The position numbers and the translations under genes were made by a program. Source: an uncultured Acidimicrobiales bacterium (GTDB lineage: Bacteria > Actinomycetota > Acidimicrobiia > Acidimicrobiales > SZUA-35). Taken from it: 53,930 nt of DNA. This document shows positions 7,979 to 16,328 of the stretch, piece after piece (the first letter of the stretch is position 1; each line of letters begins with the position of its first letter). The notes below the pieces were generated by a model. The model did not search any database. It was given only the letters and a program-made list of their open reading frames with translations, and was not told the origin of the DNA. The DNA is taken from positions 1-53,930 of the forward strand of contig CALGOA010000178.1 in the NCBI GenBank assembly GCA_937958015.1, written 5' to 3'.

Positions 7979-9477
7979 TGGCCAAAGATCGTGACATCTC
8001 CTTCAGCGACCGAATGACCGAGCACGAGGCGCTGATGTGGAACATCGAGAAGGATCCGTGGTTGAACCCCAACGGCTCCGCGGTCACCATCCTCGACCAG
8101 CCGGTGGACCTTGATCGATTCAAACGCCAGGTTCGTCACGGGGTCGCCAAGATTCCGCGGCTCTATCAACGGGTCGTGCCCGGCCTCGGTCGTATCTCGA
8201 CGCCGGCGTGGGCCCCCGATCCCGAATTCAACTTCGATCATCATGTCCTGCAGATCGAACTGCCAGCTCCCGGGACCGACCAGCAACTGTTCGACCTCGT
8301 CACCAAGCTGGCGGCTGAACCGCTGGATCGCACCCGTCCCCTGTGGCGTTTTGTGGTCATCGGAGGACTCGAAGGCGGACGCGGTGCAATCTGGTCCGTC
8401 TTCCATCACGCGATCAGCGATGGCGTCGGGCAGATTCGTATGGCCGAGTTGTACCAGCAGGCCACGCGGGACGACGAGGGGCACCCCGAGGTCGATCTGG
8501 AAGCGATCGTGGCAGCGGCCAGCGACGCCCATGCCGCCAAGGAACGCGGTGGCAACCAGGCCACCGGCGTTGTCAACACCGCCATGGGCAGTCTGCGCCA
8601 TGTGGCGCGACGCCAACTGGGACTGACCCGACGAGCGGTCGGCGAGGTCATGTTGTGGCCGGCCGACATGTCGCGCGCCGTCGAAGCCGCCGACGATGTC
8701 ATCTCCGCTACGAAGAACACCGTCGACCAGCTCACCGGCTCGTCCAACGAACGCCCGGGCGGGTCCGAACTCTGGCGCAACCGGTCTCGGCACCGTCGGC
8801 TCCAGTGGGTACGGGTCCCACTCGATGCTCTCAAGGCATCGGCAAAAGCCGACGGGGTCACGATCAACGACGCCTTCATGGCCGGACTCACCGACGCCGC
8901 CGTGGCCTATCACGCCAAACGTGACGTCGCGGTCGATGCGTTCAACACCAGCTTCGTCGTGTCCACCCGGTCCGACAACAACATCGGGGGCAACTCGTTC
9001 ACCCCGGTGATGGTGCAGGTGTCCGGCTCGGCGATGGGGGTAGGGGAACGTTTCGCCGATATTCATGCCGCCACCGAACGGGCTCGGGAAGCAGCGTCCC
9101 ACGGTGGTGGAATGAGTGGGATCGCCGGCCTCGCCAATCTTCTACCGACGTCGGTCGTCACCAAGACCGCCCGCGACCGGGCTGGCAAGATCGACTTCGC
9201 AACGTCCAATTTGCGAGGTGCTCCGTTCCCGCTGTACTGCGCCGGCGCCAAGGTTGAGGCCATTATCTGCATGGGGCCTGTCGCAGGCACGGCCGCGAAC
9301 ATCACCGCATTGTCCTACGACGGAAACTTCGACATGGGTCTGATGATCGATCCGGTGGCGATCGATGATCCCGAAGACTTCGGCAACTGTGTTGCCGACG
9401 CCTTCGATCGAATGCTCACTCAACCAAAGGCGAAGAAACCCAAGAGCTCGAAGAAGTCGAAGAAGGGGAAGGCCTGA
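7978..9477 (+). CDS. WS/DGAT family acyltransferase (triacylglycerol/wax ester synthase)
   Basis: A 499-residue member of the bifunctional wax ester synthase / acyl-CoA:diacylglycerol acyltransferase family. The catalytic motif HHAISDG lies at residues 143-149 (HHxxxDG) and is complete. The C-terminal WES domain is recognisable from about residue 330, including NLRGAPFPLYCAGAKV. The protein ends in a short lysine-rich tail (PKAKKPKSSKKSKKGKA), as do the next two proteins. It transfers acyl groups from acyl-CoA to diacylglycerol or fatty alcohol at the membrane or lipid-droplet surface. Start and stop are both fused to neighbours by TGATG overlaps, so it belongs to a tightly coupled four-gene operon. 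Confidence 0.93.
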   Translation: MAKDRDISFSDRMTEHEALMWNIEKDPWLNPNGSAVTILDQPVDLDRFKRQVRHGVAKIPRLYQRVVPGLGRISTPAWAPDPEFNFDHHVLQIELPAPGTDQQLFDLVTKLAAEPLDRTRPLWRFVVIGGLEGGRGAIWSVFHHAISDGVGQIRMAELYQQATRDDEGHPEVDLEAIVAAASDAHAAKERGGNQATGVVNTAMGSLRHVARRQLGLTRRAVGEVMLWPADMSRAVEAADDVISATKNTVDQLTGSSNERPGGSELWRNRSRHRRLQWVRVPLDALKASAKADGVTINDAFMAGLTDAAVAYHAKRDVAVDAFNTSFVVSTRSDNNIGGNSFTPVMVQVSGSAMGVGERFADIHAATERAREAASHGGGMSGIAGLANLLPTSVVTKTARDRAGKIDFATSNLRGAPFPLYCAGAKVEAIICMGPVAGTAANITALSYDGNFDMGLMIDPVAIDDPEDFGNCVADAFDRMLTQPKAKKPKSSKKSKKGKA

Positions 9478-11144
9478 TGGCGCCCAACGTCGGCGCCATC
9501 AGGGATGCGCTTGGCACCGCACGCCGCGTGGGAGCTTTCGATCCCGGTCGGACGCTGTCGCTCGGCCTCGCCATGGCCGCATGGGGCCCAACCACCGCCA
9601 CGGCCTACTCCTCATCGGCGCTCCGGCATCCCCGCCGGACCGCACTGGTCGACGACTACGGACGCCTCACCTACCTCCAACTGGACCTGCGAACGAGCCG
9701 CGTAGCTGCTGGCCTGCGCCATCTGGGAGTGGACTCGGGCCAACGGGTGGGGATCCTCTGTCGGAACCATCGCGGTTTTGTCGAAGCCAACATTGCGCTT
9801 GCAAAACTGGGAACCCGGGTCGTCTATCTGAATCCCGGTTTACCTACGTCGCAGCTCCTCACCGTCATCGAACGTGAAGAGTTGTCAGCGGTCATCGTCG
9901 ATCGAGATCTGATCGGTCGGCTCGACGACCTGTCCAACGATGTTCTTCGGGTGGTTACCGCTCCCGAAGACGAGGACGCCTGGTCGTTCCCACGGCTGAG
10001 CCGATGGCGCCCGCTGATCCAGCTGCCCCGGCCGTTGGCCCAGGATGACCCGATCGTTCTGACCTCGGGCACCACCGGGGCTCCGAAGGGCACCGTGCGC
10101 CGACCCGGAGCCAGCGCGCTCAGCGCAACGTTCGGACTCCTTGGCGCCGTGCCCTATGAACGCGGCGACGTGATGGTGCTCCCCGCCCCGCTCTTCCACG
10201 CATGGGGGCTCAGCCAATTGATCCTCGCCGCCACGCTGGGGCAGACGGTTGTTCTGCGGCGCACGTTCGATGCCGAAACCGTCCTTAACGACGTCGAGGC
10301 CCACGGGGCCGACATTTTGATCGCGGTGCCGGTGATGCTGCATCGAATGTTGAACACGAACCATGAGGCGGATCTGTCGTCACTCAGGATCACCGCCAGC
10401 AGCGGTTCTGCGCTGCCGGGCGATCTGGCCACTCGGTGGATCTCAACATATGGTCCGAACCTGTACAGCCTGTACGGCTCGACCGAAGTGGGTCAGGTCA
10501 GTGTCGCTACTCCGGCGCACTTGATCGCCGACCCGGCCAGCGGGGGAGAGGCGCTCAAGGGCATCGATGTCCGGATCGTCGACGAAGACGGCGCTTCGGT
10601 GGAGGTCGGTCAGATCGGTCGGATCGTTGTCAACAGTTCGATGCACTTCGAGGGATACACCGATGGCGGAAACAAGGAGATGATCGACGAGTTCATGTCT
10701 ATCGGCGACCTCGGTTGGCTTGATGCTGACGGTGTGTTGCACGTAGCGGGTCGAGCCGACGACATGATCATCTCCGGCGGTGAGAACATCTATCCGAACA
10801 ACATCGAACGGGCCCTCGGCGGCTGCGCAGACGTGGACGAGGCCGTCGTCGTGGGGGTGCCCGACCCCGATCTTGGTCAGATGGTGCGAGCGGTCGTGGT
10901 CATCAATCCGCTGGTCGAGGCCAGTTCCATGACCGCCCGCCTGAAGAAGGCCCTCCGCACCGAACTCGCTTCCCACGAGATCCCCCGCCAGTTCGTCTAT
11001 GTGGATGAACTTCCCCGCAACGCCGCCGGCAAAGTGTTGCGACGACAACTCACCGGCGCCATCGACGGCGTGGGTCCGGCGACCTCCGCAGCGGCCAAAG
11101 CTGCCCCTTCTCGTTCTCGATCAAACCGAAAGAAATCCAAATGA
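9477..11144 (+). CDS. Acyl-CoA synthetase (AMP-dependent ligase) with basic C-terminal tail
   Basis: A 555-residue ANL-superfamily enzyme. It has the P-loop LTSGTTGAPKGT near residue 189, the adenylate motif YGSTEVGQ, the GDLGWLDADGVLHVAGRADDMI hinge and the catalytic Lys in NAAGKVLRRQL near residue 520. It should activate fatty acids to acyl-CoA for the two flanking WS/DGAT enzymes. After the fold ends, about 30 residues (AAAKAAPSRSRSNRKKSK at the end) form a basic, disordered-looking tail. It overlaps the previous gene by TGATG and the next by ATGA. It differs enough in sequence from the ligase at 4358-5797 that the two probably have different substrates. Confidence 0.92.
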   Translation: MAPNVGAIRDALGTARRVGAFDPGRTLSLGLAMAAWGPTTATAYSSSALRHPRRTALVDDYGRLTYLQLDLRTSRVAAGLRHLGVDSGQRVGILCRNHRGFVEANIALAKLGTRVVYLNPGLPTSQLLTVIEREELSAVIVDRDLIGRLDDLSNDVLRVVTAPEDEDAWSFPRLSRWRPLIQLPRPLAQDDPIVLTSGTTGAPKGTVRRPGASALSATFGLLGAVPYERGDVMVLPAPLFHAWGLSQLILAATLGQTVVLRRTFDAETVLNDVEAHGADILIAVPVMLHRMLNTNHEADLSSLRITASSGSALPGDLATRWISTYGPNLYSLYGSTEVGQVSVATPAHLIADPASGGEALKGIDVRIVDEDGASVEVGQIGRIVVNSSMHFEGYTDGGNKEMIDEFMSIGDLGWLDADGVLHVAGRADDMIISGGENIYPNNIERALGGCADVDEAVVVGVPDPDLGQMVRAVVVINPLVEASSMTARLKKALRTELASHEIPRQFVYVDELPRNAAGKVLRRQLTGAIDGVGPATSAAAKAAPSRSRSNRKKSK

Positions 11145-12874
11145 AGCAACTAACCGGACTCGACACCAGCTTCCTGAACCTGGAGACAAAGACCGCCTTC
11201 GGCCATGTGAGCAGCCTCTCGGTGTATGCACGGCCCGACGACCCCGACTTCGATCCCTATACCGTCTTTCGGGCGCAACTGGAATCCCGTCTGCCCGTGC
11301 TCGAGCCGTTTCGACGTCGGCTCGTGGAAGTGCCCTTCGGTCTGGATCGTCCGTACTGGATCAACGACCCGGATTTCGATATCACCAAACACATCCACCA
11401 TGTGGCCATCCCCGACGGCGGTGGCAAGGACTACGTGGAGGATCTGCTCGCCCGACTGATCGCTCGGCCGATGGACCGCAGTCGACCGCTCTGGGAGACC
11501 TACGTGATCGAAGGTCTTCCGGGCCACGAATTCGGCATCTTCACCAAGGTGCATCACAGCACCATCGACGGAGCCGCCGGGGCCGAGATGCTCGCCATGA
11601 TCCTGTCGCCGGCCGATCCCGACGGCGTTGACGATTGGCGGCCCGAACCCGAGCCGAGCACCACGGAACTGCTGGCGAAGACCGCGGTCGAATTGGCCCG
11701 CACGCCCGCCAAGGCGCTACGACTCCAGGCCCGCGCGTTGTCGGAGTTGGGCCGCGTCACCGAGACCCGTGGGTTCGAGGAGATGGCCAATCAGATCCGT
11801 CAGGGAATTCCCGGACCGGCCGGGCGTTTGGCTCGTCGGTTCCTGGGTGACACCCGGCCCGTCGATCAGGACAAACCCCCGCTGCTGCCGAGCATGGTCG
11901 GGCCCAGAACCCCCTTCAACGCCATGATCTCGGGCGACCGTGTGTTCGCCTATCGAAGCGCACCGCTGGAACACATCAAGCAGATCAAGTCAGCCTCCGG
12001 CGCCACCGTCAACGACGTGGTGATGGCGGTCTGTAGTGGTGCGCTGCGGCGTTACCTCACCGACCACGACGCACTTCCCGACGAGAACCTCATCGCCATG
12101 GTGCCGGTCTCGATCCGTACCGGTGAGGAAACCGAGAAGTGGTCGAACCGTGTGTCGGCGATCTTTTCCGAGTTGCCAACGTCGGTCGGCGCTCCCGTCG
12201 CACGACTGGCCGCGGTCCACCAGGCAATGGTCGACGCCAAGGGCCAATTCGACCTGATGCCCGCCGATGCGCTCGGCGCGATGAGTGATCTCGCCCCGCC
12301 CGCCCTGGCTACCCGGGCCGCCCGACTGGCCGCACGGGTCCGTATTGCGGACCGGACCAACCCGCCAGCCAATCTGGTGATTTCGAACGTGCCAGGGCCC
12401 CGCACGCCGCTGACCCTCGGGGGCGCCAAGCTGAAGCACTACTACCCGATCTCAACCATCGTGGACGGCCAGGGTGTCAACATCACGGTGCAGAGTTACG
12501 TCGACGTGCTGGACTTTGGGCTGGTGGGCTGCCGTGATCTGGTGCCCGACGTTGCGGTGCTGGCCGACTACTGCATCGAAGAGATCGCCATCTTGGCCAA
12601 GTCGTTGAACGTCACGCTGTCGGGCACCGCCGCTCCGGCCAAGCCGAAACCGACCCGTCGGGCTTCGGCGAAAAAGAAGACCGGAAAGGCCGCAGCCAAG
12701 AAGACTGCGTCGAAGGCGAAGAAGGCCCCGGCAAAGAAGGCCACGGCCAAGAAGGCTCAGGGCACAAAGTCGACCAAGGGTTCGACGGCTAAGAACGCAC
12801 CCGCGAAGAAGACGCCAGCGAAGAAGGCACGGGCATCGAAAGCGGCCGCCAAGAAAGAGACCACAAGTAGTTGA
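11141..12874 (+). CDS. WS/DGAT family acyltransferase with a 78-residue histone-like Lys/Ala tail
   Basis: A 577-residue WS/DGAT enzyme. The catalytic HHSTIDG lies at residues 138-144, with an intact C-terminal WES domain (NLVISNVPGPRTPLTLGGAKL near 410). Residues 500-577 are a low-complexity tail of Lys, Ala, Pro, Ser and Thr with repeated AKK, PAKK and TAKK units, about one third lysine. It resembles the C-termini of histone H1, mycobacterial HupB and heparin-binding haemagglutinin. Ordinary family members end at about 460-490 residues, so the tail is an addition. The gene closes the operon, followed by a hairpin. The tail could bind nucleic acid, polyphosphate or acidic membrane; this is inference. 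Confidence 0.92.
   Translation: MKQLTGLDTSFLNLETKTAFGHVSSLSVYARPDDPDFDPYTVFRAQLESRLPVLEPFRRRLVEVPFGLDRPYWINDPDFDITKHIHHVAIPDGGGKDYVEDLLARLIARPMDRSRPLWETYVIEGLPGHEFGIFTKVHHSTIDGAAGAEMLAMILSPADPDGVDDWRPEPEPSTTELLAKTAVELARTPAKALRLQARALSELGRVTETRGFEEMANQIRQGIPGPAGRLARRFLGDTRPVDQDKPPLLPSMVGPRTPFNAMISGDRVFAYRSAPLEHIKQIKSASGATVNDVVMAVCSGALRRYLTDHDALPDENLIAMVPVSIRTGEETEKWSNRVSAIFSELPTSVGAPVARLAAVHQAMVDAKGQFDLMPADALGAMSDLAPPALATRAARLAARVRIADRTNPPANLVISNVPGPRTPLTLGGAKLKHYYPISTIVDGQGVNITVQSYVDVLDFGLVGCRDLVPDVAVLADYCIEEIAILAKSLNVTLSGTAAPAKPKPTRRASAKKKTGKAAAKKTASKAKKAPAKKATAKKAQGTKSTKGSTAKNAPAKKTPAKKARASKAAAKKETTSS
12638..12871 (+). repeat. Degenerate AAGAAGGC-type codon repeat encoding the Lys/Ala tail
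   Basis: The last 234 coding bases of the WS/DGAT gene are a degenerate tandem of aag-aag-gcc/gca-type codons, visible as repeated 'gccaagaaggc' and 'gcgaagaag' units. The array is imperfect and encodes the PAKKA-like tail. Such arrays change length easily by slippage, so the tail may vary between strains. Confidence 0.7.
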
Positions 12875-12878
12875 ACCG

Positions 12879-12922
12879 AGGCGGCTTCAGCCGCCTGGCT
12901 TAGGAGGCCACCTGAAGGTGGC
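12879..12922. terminator. Tandem hairpins between convergent WS/DGAT and lipase genes
   Basis: Two perfect stem-loops lie between the convergent genes: AGGCGGC-TTCA-GCCGCCT (12879-12896) and GCCACC-TGAA-GGTGGC (12907-12922). The second overlaps the last codons of the lipase-like gene. Neither is followed by a long T-run, so they may act as a weak bidirectional terminator. Confidence 0.5.
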
Positions 12923-13697
12923 GGTCCTTCTTTGGTTTCCAGTTTGACGGTCGCGGAAAGGCACCGAGCGCCCACACCGGCGGTCGGAACTTCTTCCAGT
13001 TTCCGCGATCCTGCGCGAGGCGATCAGCGACCACGAGGGCGACCGACGGGTTGAAGCCAAGGCCGCAGTGACTGCCGAACACTTCGACGTTCTGGCTCCG
13101 CTCGCCTTTGTTTTCCAGACAGGTCCGCCAGTGCACGATCCCGTCGCTGCGGGTGTAGACCGAGGTTGACGGCACCGGAAGCGGCACGTCGTTCAGCTCA
13201 GCCATTCGAGCCATGGCCATGCGATCGTGGAATGGCTCCACCGAGTTCCATACCCGCTGGGCGGCGCTGGGGTCGCCCGGCAGCATGCGGAACGGACTGC
13301 CCAGCGTGATCACCTGCCGGACCTGTGCCGGTGATCGGCGAGCAAGGTCCCGGGCGTAGATTCCCCCGAGGCTCCACCCGACGACGCTTACCGGTTGGCC
13401 CTCGCGTTCGCTGATATACCGAAGCCGTTTCTCGAGGCCCTCAACAACAGCGGGGGTTGGTCCCATGTTGGTGCCCAGTTTCCAGCCGTAGGTGCGGTAT
13501 CCGAGTCGGCGTAGAAGCGCACGAAGCTCGAGTGTCGATCCGTCGGCGGCGGTGAACCCGGGAAGGACCAGGACGGGATGCCCATCACCAGTGGGGAGGG
13601 CATTCAGCAGCCTCCTGCTGGCTCGCCACGTGAGAAACTCGAGCCCGGCTCGGCTCTCAAGAGCGGTATAGATTTTCGGGGGTGCACGGAACGCCAC
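12900..13697 (-). CDS. Alpha/beta hydrolase (lipase/PGAP1-like)
   Basis: A 265-residue cytoplasmic-looking hydrolase with no signal peptide. It contains VLVLPGF (oxyanion region, near residue 42) and the nucleophile elbow GWSLGG near residues 107-112, followed by ITLGSPF, a signature of PGAP1-like and triacylglycerol-lipase-like proteins. The GTG start at 13697 has TAGTAT ending 6 nt upstream. A perfect palindrome, GTGACC-AG-GGTCAC (13716-13729), lies upstream of that -10 and could be an operator. Convergent to the storage-lipid operon and next to the polyester synthase, it is a candidate for lipid or polyester mobilisation, but its substrate cannot be read from the sequence. Confidence 0.82.
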   Translation of the reverse strand: MAFRAPPKIYTALESRAGLEFLTWRASRRLLNALPTGDGHPVLVLPGFTAADGSTLELRALLRRLGYRTYGWKLGTNMGPTPAVVEGLEKRLRYISEREGQPVSVVGWSLGGIYARDLARRSPAQVRQVITLGSPFRMLPGDPSAAQRVWNSVEPFHDRMAMARMAELNDVPLPVPSTSVYTRSDGIVHWRTCLENKGERSQNVEVFGSHCGLGFNPSVALVVADRLAQDRGNWKKFRPPVWALGAFPRPSNWKPKKDRHLQVAS

Positions 13698-13790
13698 TCC
13701 TCAATACTAGACGTTGTGACCAGGGTCACTGAATAGGTCAAACGAAGTGTCCCCTCGTGGCATCGGATCCAAGGGGCGGCCGGGTTGGTG

Positions 13791-14420
13791 TTACACGACC
13801 CGGCGCAGAAGTGGCCCGTGGGCTCGGGCGGGTACCCCAACGATCGAGAGGGCGATTCGGAACTGATCCGATCGAGCCCCCTGTTCGTTCGCTTCGTCGC
13901 TCAGCGTGGTTCGCATCCACTGAACGACCGACCCAAGTAGCGCATCGACCGTAAAATCCACGTCCCGTTCGGCGAATCGACCGGCGGTGACACCGTCGGC
14001 GATCGCTCCGCCGATGATGGACCGGACGCGGTCTCGAAAGTGGGGCACGGTGGCGAGCAGCGACACGAAGGCCCGGGCCGACTCGGGGTCGTCCTGGGCG
14101 AGGTCGAGTAGTTGTCCGGTGCCAACCAGCACTCGAACGGCGGGATCGTTCTCGATCTGGTCGAGGGTCTCCCGGCCGATCTGGACGCCGGTGGTCAGTT
14201 CGTTTGTGACCGCCTCGACCAGGTCGTTGATCGAGGGGAAGTGGTTATAGAACGTCCCGGTGGCAACACGGGCTTCACGGGCGATCTCCCCGACCGTTGC
14301 ACCGTCGGGCCCCTTCTGGGCCAGCACGGTCATGCCGGCGTTCATCAGTTGGCGGCGCGTTCTGGCGCGCTTCTTCGGGTACCCGGCCGCAATGGGGGAG
14401 TCAGAGGTCACAAACGTCAT
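13791..14420 (-). CDS. TetR-family regulator adjacent to polyester synthase
   Basis: A 209-residue TetR repressor. The helix-turn-helix covers roughly residues 18-62 (RRQLMNAGMTVLAQKGPDGATV, then ARVATGTFYNHFPS). An upstream extension is possible, but the ATG at 14420 is preferred because TAACGT lies 8 nt before it. The gene is divergent from the PhaC-type synthase, and the shared region has two inverted repeats, one over the start codon. It probably represses itself and the synthase gene. A short Arg-rich C-terminus (RAHGPLLRRVV) ends the protein. Confidence 0.88.
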   Translation of the reverse strand: MTFVTSDSPIAAGYPKKRARTRRQLMNAGMTVLAQKGPDGATVGEIAREARVATGTFYNHFPSINDLVEAVTNELTTGVQIGRETLDQIENDPAVRVLVGTGQLLDLAQDDPESARAFVSLLATVPHFRDRVRSIIGGAIADGVTAGRFAERDVDFTVDALLGSVVQWMRTTLSDEANEQGARSDQFRIALSIVGVPARAHGPLLRRVV

Positions 14421-14459
14421 TATTGACGACGTTACACAAAAATGACTACAGTTGTCATT
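14415..14459. promoter_or_regulatory. Two inverted repeats in the TetR-phaC intergenic region
   Basis: CGTCA-TTAT-TGACG (14415-14428) overlaps the TetR start codon, and AATGAC-N7-GTCATT (14441-14459) lies further toward phaC. Both share the half-site TGAC/GTCA, so they could be two operators of one dimeric repressor. Assignment to the adjacent TetR is by position. Confidence 0.55.
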
Positions 14460-14560
14460 ATTCGTTCGGCTCATTTCCGATGAGAAATGTTTGCCCGCCG
14501 CTCCGGATCGGTTTCCGGTCCGGTCGAACGAGACCGACCATCTCTCACCAAAAGGACCCC

Positions 14561-16279
14561 ATGGCTGCTCCCGCTTATCCCGAAAATTCAGTACTCGATG
14601 ACGAACTCGAAATCGTCGACGCCACGATCGACGCTGTTACTTCGGCACTTCCGGTGGGACTCACACCACTCCAGATCGGAGCCGCAACGGCCCGTCTAGC
14701 CCGAGCCGCAGCCCGTCAGCCCCTGACCACCGCAAAACGCACAGCTGCGTTGGGTGCCGACTACGCAAAGATCGCGGCGGGAGTGAGCGGCATCACTCCC
14801 GACCGCAAAGATCGTCGCTTCGGCGACGAAGCGTTTGAGAAGAACCCGATCTTCAAGCGTCTGGCCCAGGCGCATCTGGCCGGCGAACAGGCCGTCGAGG
14901 CGTTGCTCAACGAACTCGACCTCGATGACAAGAGCCGGCTCCGAGCCGAGTTTGTGGCCAACCTCGTCACCAGCACAACCGCACCGACGAACACGCTGCT
15001 CGGCAACCCGGCGGCGCTCAAGGAGGCCCGCCGGACTCGGGGCAAGAGCCTCGTGAACGGCGCGCGTCACGCCCTCTACGACGTGCGCAAGAACGGCGGA
15101 ATGCCGTCGATGGTGGACACCCGCCCGTTCGTAGCGGGCGAAACGGTTGCGGCAACGCCCGGTTCGGTCGTCTTCTCCAATCCGGTGCTGGAGTTGATCC
15201 AGTACACGCCATCAACAACCAAGGTGGCCCAACGTCCGGTGTTTGTGATCCCGCCGCAGATCAACAAGTACTACGTACTCGACCTTGCGCCCGGCCGCAG
15301 CCTTATCGAACACCTGGTCAACGACGGCCAGCAGGTCTTCGCCATCAGCTTCCGCAACCCCGGACCGAAACATCGGGACTGGGGCTTGGACACCTACGTC
15401 GCTGCCATTCTCGAAGCGGCAGACGCTGCGATCGAGATCAGCGGATCCGACGACCTCAATGCGCTCGGCGTGTGCGCCGGTGGGATCACGATGGCATCGA
15501 TGCTCGGTCACCTGGCGGCCGAAGACGACCCCCGTTTCCATTCCGCTACGTTCCTGGTGACCATTCTGGACTGGGAGGTGCCGTCGACTCTTGGCACGTT
15601 CATCTCCCGCCCGGTCGTGAACGCCGGTCGACGCAAGAGCCAGACCGACGGCGTGCTCGATGGCAACGATCTCGGTCGAGTCTTCGCCTGGCTGCGGCCC
15701 AACGACCTGATCTGGAACTACTGGGTCAACAACTACCTGATGGGCAAGAACCCACCCGCATTCGACGTTCTGTCCTGGAACGTGGACTCCACGAATCTGC
15801 CGGCAGCTCTCCACAGCGACTTCCTCGAAATGGCGGTGAACAACTCGCTGTCCCAGCCCAATCAGGCGGTTTGCCTCGACACGCCGGTCGACCTCTCCAA
15901 GGTGACCTGCGATGCGTTCGTGGTCGGTGCGGTGACCGATCACATCACACCCTGGCGAGCCTGTTATCCAACCGTGAATCTGCTCGGCGGCACCACCGAG
16001 TTCGTGCTCAGTTCCCAGGGTCACATTCAGGCGCTCGTGAACCCGTCGGGCAATCCGAAGGGCAGCTATCGCACGAACGCCGACGCCATCGGGAGCGACG
16101 AGATCCTCGATGCCGACGAGTGGCTGGCGGGCGCAACCGAACACAAGGGCAGCTGGTGGGACCACTGGACCGACTGGTTGTCCAGCCGAGGGGGCACCAA
16201 GGTGGCCGCTCCCAAGACGCTGGGTAGCAAGAAGCACCCCGCCGGAGTGCCGGCACCGGGCACGTACGTTCACGGGTGA
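14561..16279 (+). CDS. phaC: Poly(3-hydroxyalkanoate) synthase-like protein (PhaC family)
   Basis: A 572-residue class I/II-type polyester synthase. The modified lipase box GVCAGG holds the nucleophile Cys305, and the rest of the triad fits Asp460 (GAVTDHITPW) and His488 (SQGHIQA). Upstream lies VIPPQINKYYVLDLAPGRSLIEHL-type sequence, characteristic of the family, and RPNDLIWNYWVNNYLMG also matches. The start is fixed by the ribosome site AAAGGA a few bases before the ATG; a longer open frame upstream is spurious. It would polymerise hydroxyacyl-CoA into storage polyester granules. No phaA, phaB or phasin gene is nearby, so the monomer source is not visible here. Confidence 0.9.
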   Translation: MAAPAYPENSVLDDELEIVDATIDAVTSALPVGLTPLQIGAATARLARAAARQPLTTAKRTAALGADYAKIAAGVSGITPDRKDRRFGDEAFEKNPIFKRLAQAHLAGEQAVEALLNELDLDDKSRLRAEFVANLVTSTTAPTNTLLGNPAALKEARRTRGKSLVNGARHALYDVRKNGGMPSMVDTRPFVAGETVAATPGSVVFSNPVLELIQYTPSTTKVAQRPVFVIPPQINKYYVLDLAPGRSLIEHLVNDGQQVFAISFRNPGPKHRDWGLDTYVAAILEAADAAIEISGSDDLNALGVCAGGITMASMLGHLAAEDDPRFHSATFLVTILDWEVPSTLGTFISRPVVNAGRRKSQTDGVLDGNDLGRVFAWLRPNDLIWNYWVNNYLMGKNPPAFDVLSWNVDSTNLPAALHSDFLEMAVNNSLSQPNQAVCLDTPVDLSKVTCDAFVVGAVTDHITPWRACYPTVNLLGGTTEFVLSSQGHIQALVNPSGNPKGSYRTNADAIGSDEILDADEWLAGATEHKGSWWDHWTDWLSSRGGTKVAAPKTLGSKKHPAGVPAPGTYVHG

Positions 16280-16328
16280 TCCTGCCTCGGATAGGTGCCG
16301 AGCGCCGTCCGGGTGGTGTACTGGTCCG

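Noticed and set aside
7924-9102. Long antisense frame opposite WS/DGAT-1
   Set aside because: Shadow of a gene with an intact catalytic motif; the antisense product is Gly/Arg/His-rich without domain features.
15212-16273. Long antisense frame opposite phaC
   Set aside because: It mirrors codon bias of the GC-rich sense gene, has no motif, and PhaC catalytic residues are all on the other strand.
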